Source: Balneolales bacterium (GTDB lineage Bacteria; Bacteroidota; Rhodothermia; Balneolales; Natronogracilivirgulaceae). From it: 13,550 bases of DNA. The DNA lies in contig SKIC01000298.1 of NCBI GenBank assembly GCA_007116685.1, forward strand, positions 1 to 13,550, in the 5' to 3' direction. Position numbers and translations under genes: made by a program. The notes under the pieces are model-generated. The model did no database searches, was not told the DNA's origin, and saw only the letters and a list, made by a program, of their open reading frames with translations. This document shows positions 9,075 through 13,550 of this stretch, in pieces; position 1 is the first letter of the stretch, and the number at the start of each line of letters is the position of its first letter.

Positions 9075-9452
9075 TTAAATTGATAAATAAGTTTTTAGTT
9101 TTTCATTTAAATCATCGAGAAGAACCGGCTTTGCTATAAAATCATCCATGCCGGCTTCTTTGTATGAATTAACTTCATCTGAATCTGTTGCAGCAGTGAG
9201 GGCTAAAATAGGAGTGTGAGAATCAGAACCACTTTCTTTTTCTCTGATGAATTTTGTTGCTTCGATGCCATTTAATTCAGGCATATTCATATCCATCAGT
9301 ATAATATCAGGATTAAGAGTTTCCCATTTTTCGACAGCAATTTTCCCATTCTCAGCCACAACCAATTCGCTGTCTGGTAAAACTTCAGCTATCATGGCTT
9401 GCATTAGCATCACATTAATTTGTCTGTCTTCTGCAAGTAAGATCGTTTTCAC
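9075..9452 (-). CDS. Stand-alone response regulator receiver (CheY-like), first of a pair
   Basis: This is a single receiver domain of 125 residues when started at GTG 9452 (MKTILLAEDRQINV). I prefer this start because a GAGGA ribosome site ends 5 nt before it. The upstream in-frame TTG at 9464 overlaps that site and would add only four residues (MRIS). Using the GTG numbering, the acidic pocket is E8-D9, the phospho-acceptor is D54 (IILMDMNMP), the switch Thr is T86 (ILALTAA) and the lysine is K108-P109 (FIAKP). It is clearly homologous to the following receiver, but diverged. No DNA-binding or enzymatic output is attached. It probably acts by protein-protein contact or as a phosphorelay intermediate. 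The upstream region is the large inverted repeat at 9508-9659, leaving about 55 AT-rich nt for a promoter. Confidence 0.93.
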   Translation of the reverse strand: MKTILLAEDRQINVMLMQAMIAEVLPDSELVVAENGKIAVEKWETLNPDIILMDMNMPELNGIEATKFIREKESGSDSHTPILALTAATDSDEVNSYKEAGMDDFIAKPVLLDDLNEKLKTYLSI

Positions 9453-9457
9453 GCTTA

Positions 9458-9462
9458 TCCTC
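9458..9462 (-). promoter_or_regulatory. Ribosome binding site deciding the receiver start
   Basis: The minus strand reads GAGGA, then TAAGC, then GTG (9452-9450), a 5-nt spacing. The site overlaps the alternative TTG start codon (9464-9462), which therefore lacks its own well-placed site. This supports GTG 9452 as the true start. Confidence 0.65.
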
Positions 9463-9516
9463 AAAAAGTTAATTAATACTATTCTCCGACTATAATAATC
9501 GAAAACTTTAATAGAA

Positions 9517-9539
9517 GGTTTTGTAAAACCGTCTTTTTG
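9517..9539 (+). terminator. Mirror-image terminator-like hairpin on the + strand
   Basis: GGTTTT (9517-9522) pairs with AAAACC (9525-9530). GTC and then TTTTTG follow on the + strand. This is the mirror partner of the hairpin at 9627-9652. No + strand gene ends nearby (the last ends at 8624), so a terminator role for it is uncertain. It may instead block antisense transcription toward the PKD gene. Confidence 0.3.
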
Positions 9540-9626
9540 CCCAACATCTTCGTTATCAGGATTTTAAAATCCTCACATATGGTCGATATGCTGCGGTTTT
9601 AAAATCCTTCTGGCCTCGATCTTAAT

Positions 9627-9652
9627 CAAAAATCTTGGTTTTTCAAAGCCTT
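9627..9652 (-). terminator. Possible intrinsic terminator of the PKD-repeat gene
   Basis: The minus strand holds GGCTTT, a GA turn, then AAAACC (9650-9637), followed by AAGATTTTTG with five T at 9632-9628. It lies about 65 nt past the PKD gene stop, which is a suitable place. The stem is short, with one C-A mismatch and a tight loop, so strength is uncertain. It is also the right arm of the 152-bp inverted repeat. Confidence 0.4.
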
Positions 9653-9673
9653 CTAATAACACAAAGTTATGGT

Positions 9674-9703
9674 AAATCATCTAACAAATAGGATGATTTG
9701 TTA
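9674..9703 (-). repeat. Two mutually exclusive hairpins after the PKD gene stop
   Basis: AAATCATC (9674-9681) is a perfect 8-bp inverted repeat with GATGATTT (9692-9699). TAACAAAT (9682-9689) is a perfect 8-bp inverted repeat with ATTTGTTA (9696-9703). Both use ATTT at 9696-9699, so only one hairpin can form at a time. The region starts about 12 nt downstream of the PKD-gene TAG, so it would lie in that mRNA's 3' end. The sequence is AT-rich, so either stem would be weak. Confidence 0.55.
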
Positions 9704-9714
9704 CAAATAAATAC

Positions 9715-12700
9715 CTATTCAGCAATGATAGTAACCGGAATGGTAATTTGTTCCCGATTCGGAATACGAGAATCATCAGTTATAACCAGTTCGAATTCGT
9801 TTGAACCTGACTGTAAAGCTAATGAAATGACTTTGCCAGTTCCAATGATTTCACGTGAGCCCGGTCTTCGCCATTCATAAGTAATTGAGAAAGAATCATC
9901 TCGATTTACGGAGGGTCCTTCAACCTGAATTCTATTGTTGATTGGATTGAAAACCGTTGGAATCGTTAATTCATCGAATTCCACTTCCAGAGGAGATAAA
10001 GCTGAGATATTGAACTCGTATTTCTCCAATATTTGGTTTCTCGGAACCCAGGCTAACCGGATGCTATTTTCTCCTTCATGAGATGGTTGCCAGGTTGAGA
10101 TTTCATTATCAGAATTATCCAAGATGACTACATCATCCGGTAATCTCATTTCTCCGTGAGAAACTGCATCTGTCGTTAGTATTTTGAATGGTAAAATCGG
10201 TTTTAAACTAGGAGGTTGAATAACATGTAAGGTTTTAACCGTTTTTGCTTCAGAGTTTACTAAATCAAGGTTGTTATTTTGCACGAGCGTGATTTTGTAG
10301 CGAGAATCAAATGCAACGAATTCAGCTTCTTCAAGTAATTCATCGTTTTTGAACCATACTGAAGTAACCGGATTTTCAGCAGGATCACTATTCGTAAGGC
10401 TGGAAAAGCTTATAGATTCACCCCGGTAAAGAGTATCAGGCAGAATAAAGTCCGGAGTAGGTGACGGTTGAAAAGTGATAGTATCTGTTTTGGTTACAAC
10501 ACTATTAGAAACGCCGGAATTGTCAGTGACAGAAAGCTCCACTAAGAATTGTCCAAATTCTTCGACAGGTAAGTTCGCCGTAATTCTATTACCAATTTCT
10601 TCTCCATCCATAGTCCATTTATAAGATTCTATGAAACCGTCAGCGTCTTTACTTCCTTCCGCAGATAATTGAAACGGAACATTTTGCGGCCATACTTTAG
10701 GTAGATTCCAGCTGATTTCCGGAGCTCTATTTACGTGTAGACGTTTTGATAAGCTACTGGTGCTACAACCGGCCTCATTATCTGTAATAATGTTTAGAAT
10801 TACCTCATAATCTCCAGGCTCTGAAGGTGTAAAACTTTCCTTCATGGAATTAAAAGTAGCGTATTCCTCGTCATTTTTTAGGACTCTCCAGCTATAGCTG
10901 GTAATTTCATCAATAGAGGTTGTTTCGCTGGCATCAAGGGTGATTTCTGTGCCGGGACTAACTACGCTAGGAATTTCAAAGTGTGCATTCGGAGCTTCCA
11001 CAACTCTGACGATAGCTATCGCTTGACTCACATTAGGGCACAAACCTGTTCCCGAACCCGTAATGGTCAATGATACGCGGTAGGTGCCAGGTCTGGTAAA
11101 TAAGTGCGTTGCGCGTTCTCCAACGGCTGTACTTCCATCGCCAAAATCCCAGTTAAATGAGCCTACCAAACCGTTTGGATCCGTACTTAAGCTTCCATCA
11201 AATTCTATGGGAGTAGCGGCACAGACTGTAATTTCCGGCTCGCTGATTACAGCAACGGGAGAGCCTTCAATAGAAACGGGAATCTGCTGAATAACGGGCT
11301 CGTTAGAGAAGCCATCATCCAGGGTGAGTTGCGCTAAATATAGTCCGGGTTTGTCATAAGAATGAACAGGGTTTGCCTCATTACTGGTATTTCCGTCACC
11401 AAAATCCCAAACGGTGGTAAAACCGTCTCCGTCCGGATCAAAACTTTGGGCACTAGAAAAAATGATAAGCTGCTCGGTACAGGATCGGATTTTTGAATCC
11501 GTTACGGGTACCGGTGGACGATTTATCATAATGATAATTCTTTGGCTGGAAACAGAATTACCTAATCCTTCCCGATCATCAATTTGCAAACTGATTTCAT
11601 GCACACCGGGCTTTGGAGCTTGCCAAATGAAAGACGCATCTCTTCGGATAGAGCCATCGGGGAGAACCCAGGTAAACGCCAATTCTTCACCATCCGGATT
11701 ATAACTTTCGGAGGCATCAAGCAGAACTTCCTTATTATTTGTCCTGATTTGGGATTCGGTTACTATGATTGGGGAGAAATTAACTCTGATTTCACCTTCA
11801 GTGCTGCTAACGGAATTACTGAGTCCTTCTCCATCATCGGCATATAAAGTGAAGAAATACGTGCCTGATTCATCAAATGTGCGTTGAATTCTTTCACCTT
11901 CAAATTCTTGCCCATCCGAAAACTCCCAACGAAAATTCAATTCTTCGTTATCGTAATCAAAACTTTCTGAGGCATCAAAAGTAGTAACTCTGTCGGGTTC
12001 TGTAATACCGGGGGATGCAGACCATAAGGGAACAGGAGGATGATTCACCCGAATATTTTTGGTGCGAACATCATAGGCATCCTCAAAAGGAGTATCATCC
12101 CGTACTTTTAAGGCTAAAGAATATATACCCGGTTTATCAAGACTCAGGTTTACACGTTCTTCTGTACCTACCTCGCTGCCATTAATGAACCAACGCCATG
12201 AGGTAACTTCTCCGTCTTCATCAAAACTTCCACTACCGTCAGCGGTAAATGTTTGGCCGGTGGCAACTAAGTCAGGTGCAGTAAATTCTGCCGATGGGTT
12301 TTTATTCACAATCACCGTTTGTATTACGGATTGGACGCTATTTGATACATTTGTGCCGTCATCAACAGTAAGTGTTACTTCATAAGTCCCATGACTTCGG
12401 TAAATATGAGTGAGTTTTTCACCGCTTGCTGTGTTTCCGTCTCCAAAATCCCAATTCCAGCTGACTATTTCCTGATCTTTATCAAAACTTTCTTCAGCAC
12501 TAAATGGAACAATGGGAGTATTGGTGTGATCGGTTGCGGTAATAATTGGAACCGGAGCTTCATTGATTCTAATAGTGCGAGTAAGTTTTTGTATGGAGTT
12601 TTCGACATTCTCTCCATCATTAACGGTCAGGGTGATATCATAATCGCCGGGTTGGCTGAAAGTTATGTCATGAAGCGAATCTTCAAATGTTCTGCCATCA

Positions 12701-13550
12701 GAAATTTCCCAAAAATAAGTTAATTCGTCTCCATCCGGGTCACTGGATCTTCGGGCATCAAGCCTGATGGTTTCTCCCGGGGCTTCGATATCCACAAGCT
12801 GAAATCGAGGAACCGGAGCAGCATTTACCTTATACGAAACTGAGGTAGAGTACGTAGCATTATTGGTTCCTGTCTGATCATCAGCCGTTAATTGCACGCT
12901 ATACGTTCCTGGTCGGTCGTGTTGAATGATTGCTTCTCGACCGGTTTGTATGTCGTCACGATCTGCAACTTCCCAGCGGAATGCCAAAACATCACCATCA
13001 GCATCGGCATCGTTTTGAACAAAAACACTATTCGGAATACCGGGCGCAATTACTCGTGGAGCCTTAATTTCAGCATAAGGCTGGGTATTGACAGTGATTT
13101 CGATAATTTCTGTAGTTTGTGTACAAAAAGCGTTGGGCTGAGTATCGTCTAAAACGAGCTTGATTTCATATTTACCTGATACCGTTGAAGAAAAGCGAAA
13201 GCGATTGGCATTACTTCGAAGCGAACTATTTACCAACCACTGATACTGTAGTGGCCGACCTTCCGGGTCGAATGAGTTTGAGGCGTCTATGGTGATATTT
13301 TCACCGGGAGAAATTACTCTTGGGAAGTCATTTAATTCAACAACGGGTAGCGCGTTTACGGTGATTTCGCCTTCATGCACAATATAGCCGGGAACGTGCA
13401 AACCACGAGTTGGAACCAATAAAACGAAGGGAAAAGTACCTGCTTCCGGGAATTCGTACTCGAAACGATTCCCCTGAAACAATCTACCGTTTATAATCCA
13501 CTCTGATTGTGCACTATTCAGATAAAAACTGCGAGTTTCTACCTCCATTA
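9715..13550 (-). CDS. Giant PKD-repeat protein, N-terminal part missing (runs off the right edge)
   Basis: The frame reads from the right edge to TAG at 9717-9715. The first Met in the window (13548) lies inside a repeat and has no signal peptide after it, so the real start is probably beyond the window. Of about 1,277 visible residues, roughly residues 66-1115 form about twelve PKD/Ig-like domains. Each is about 87 residues and is joined by N-x-x-P-V-P-type linkers. Three carry the canonical WDFGDG (near 12453, 11410 and 11150 on the complement); others have variants such as WEISDG or WEFSDG. Many end their repeat with D-D/N-G...NSV. PKD domains usually serve as extracellular binding or spacer modules. 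The C-terminal ~155 residues are a divergent segment, the last part again Ig-like (YEWR...ELVITDDS). The protein ends TIPVTIIAE, without a T9SS sorting domain. It is probably envelope-associated or secreted, but how cannot be told without the N-terminus. No catalytic motif was seen. Confidence 0.9.
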   Translation of the reverse strand, partial: MEVETRSFYLNSAQSEWIINGRLFQGNRFEYEFPEAGTFPFVLLVPTRGLHVPGYIVHEGEITVNALPVVELNDFPRVISPGENITIDASNSFDPEGRPLQYQWLVNSSLRSNANRFRFSSTVSGKYEIKLVLDDTQPNAFCTQTTEIIEITVNTQPYAEIKAPRVIAPGIPNSVFVQNDADADGDVLAFRWEVADRDDIQTGREAIIQHDRPGTYSVQLTADDQTGTNNATYSTSVSYKVNAAPVPRFQLVDIEAPGETIRLDARRSSDPDGDELTYFWEISDGRTFEDSLHDITFSQPGDYDITLTVNDGENVENSIQKLTRTIRINEAPVPIITATDHTNTPIVPFSAEESFDKDQEIVSWNWDFGDGNTASGEKLTHIYRSHGTYEVTLTVDDGTNVSNSVQSVIQTVIVNKNPSAEFTAPDLVATGQTFTADGSGSFDEDGEVTSWRWFINGSEVGTEERVNLSLDKPGIYSLALKVRDDTPFEDAYDVRTKNIRVNHPPVPLWSASPGITEPDRVTTFDASESFDYDNEELNFRWEFSDGQEFEGERIQRTFDESGTYFFTLYADDGEGLSNSVSSTEGEIRVNFSPIIVTESQIRTNNKEVLLDASESYNPDGEELAFTWVLPDGSIRRDASFIWQAPKPGVHEISLQIDDREGLGNSVSSQRIIIMINRPPVPVTDSKIRSCTEQLIIFSSAQSFDPDGDGFTTVWDFGDGNTSNEANPVHSYDKPGLYLAQLTLDDGFSNEPVIQQIPVSIEGSPVAVISEPEITVCAATPIEFDGSLSTDPNGLVGSFNWDFGDGSTAVGERATHLFTRPGTYRVSLTITGSGTGLCPNVSQAIAIVRVVEAPNAHFEIPSVVSPGTEITLDASETTSIDEITSYSWRVLKNDEEYATFNSMKESFTPSEPGDYEVILNIITDNEAGCSTSSLSKRLHVNRAPEISWNLPKVWPQNVPFQLSAEGSKDADGFIESYKWTMDGEEIGNRITANLPVEEFGQFLVELSVTDNSGVSNSVVTKTDTITFQPSPTPDFILPDTLYRGESISFSSLTNSDPAENPVTSVWFKNDELLEEAEFVAFDSRYKITLVQNNNLDLVNSEAKTVKTLHVIQPPSLKPILPFKILTTDAVSHGEMRLPDDVVILDNSDNEISTWQPSHEGENSIRLAWVPRNQILEKYEFNISALSPLEVEFDELTIPTVFNPINNRIQVEGPSVNRDDSFSITYEWRRPGSREIIGTGKVISLALQSGSNEFELVITDDSRIPNREQITIPVTIIAE
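10210..13355 (-). repeat. Array of about twelve ~260-bp PKD-domain repeats
   Basis: The repeats are recognised at protein level. The spacing between the canonical WDFGDG codons of repeats four and eight is about 1,042 bp, or 260 bp per unit. The next WDFGDG is again 260 bp away. Each unit has P-V-P/x entry, an 'l.DaS.SfDpDGdel' loop, a W.f/i.DG strand, a 'pG.y...L.v.DD' strand pair and an 'NSV' exit. Cysteines occur in only four units: the first, eighth, ninth (two) and tenth. DNA identity between units looks low, so the array is old. Confidence 0.85.

Larger units (their letters stand above)
9508..9659. repeat. 152-bp concentric (nested) inverted repeat, function unknown
   Basis: Three inverted repeats share almost one centre (about 9583). 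The outer arms are 9508-9530 and 9637-9659, matching at 20 of 23 positions. The middle arms are AGGATTTTAAAA (9558-9569) and TTTTAAAATCCT (9597-9608), 12 of 12. The inner arms are CATAT (9576-9580) and ATATG (9586-9590) around a 5-nt loop. Spacers are near symmetric: 27 and 28 nt outside the middle arms, 6 and 6 nt inside. Each outer arm can fold on itself (GGTTTT/AAAACC on +, GGCTTT/AAAACC with one mismatch on -). Each is then followed by TTTTTG pointing inward. It could be a pair of opposed terminators, a MITE/REP-like palindromic element or a structured RNA. No clear target-site duplication or transposase is present. Confidence 0.8.

Noticed and set aside
9538..9557. Possible integron attC-like site (GCCCAAC fits RYYYAAC)
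   Set aside because: The partner GTTRRRY box is not present in the right place, no integron integrase is seen, and there is no cassette array.
9500..9667. Target-site duplication flanking the 152-bp inverted repeat
   Set aside because: The bases outside the arms (GAAAACT on the left, CACAAAG on the right) are not direct repeats, so recent transposition is not shown.
12391..12723. 110-residue open frame on the plus strand
   Set aside because: It is antisense to well-conserved PKD repeats, with no recognisable domain.
10210..13355. Periodic ~260-bp pattern as a CRISPR or DNA tandem repeat
   Set aside because: The periodicity is at protein level (PKD domains). DNA identity between units is low and there are no short identical repeats with spacers.

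Overview
The window most likely comes from a Bacteroidota/FCB-group bacterium. The Balneolota/Rhodothermota line is my best guess. The first gene product ends in a type IX secretion (T9SS) C-terminal sorting domain with the motif NYPNPFNPVTT, a form common in Balneolota, Rhodothermota and Ignavibacteria. The DNA is AT-rich. The taxonomic placement is inference.

Layout, left to right. (1) Positions 1-6659 (+) hold the 3' part of a giant secreted, adhesin-like protein. It is open at the left edge, so its start lies outside the window. It has long beta-strand-rich repeats, two copies of a ~180-residue module and a T9SS sorting domain. (2) Positions 6735-8624 (+) encode a lipoprotein GH13 alpha-amylase-family enzyme with all catalytic residues. 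(3) The strand then switches. 8643-9053 and 9075-9452 (both -) are two consecutive stand-alone CheY-like receiver proteins, transcribed right to left. (4) Positions 9453-9714 are non-coding and highly structured. They contain a 152-bp concentric inverted repeat with inward-facing terminator-like hairpins, and a set of mutually exclusive hairpins just after the stop of the next gene. (5) Positions 9715-13550 (-) encode the C-terminal ~1,280 residues of a giant protein with about twelve PKD/Ig-like repeats. It also runs off the window, at the right edge.

The window combines cell-surface proteins (T9SS adhesin, lipid-anchored glycosidase, PKD-repeat protein) with signalling output modules (two single-domain receivers). 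The genes do not form one evident operon. The amylase could be co-transcribed with the adhesin (75-nt gap). The two receivers form a tight pair (21-nt gap). The amylase and receiver genes converge with only 18 nt between their stops. No SusC/SusD partners, transporter or histidine kinase is visible. I see no defence system, CRISPR, transposase or RNA gene. The least explained part of the window is the palindromic intergenic region at 9453-9714.
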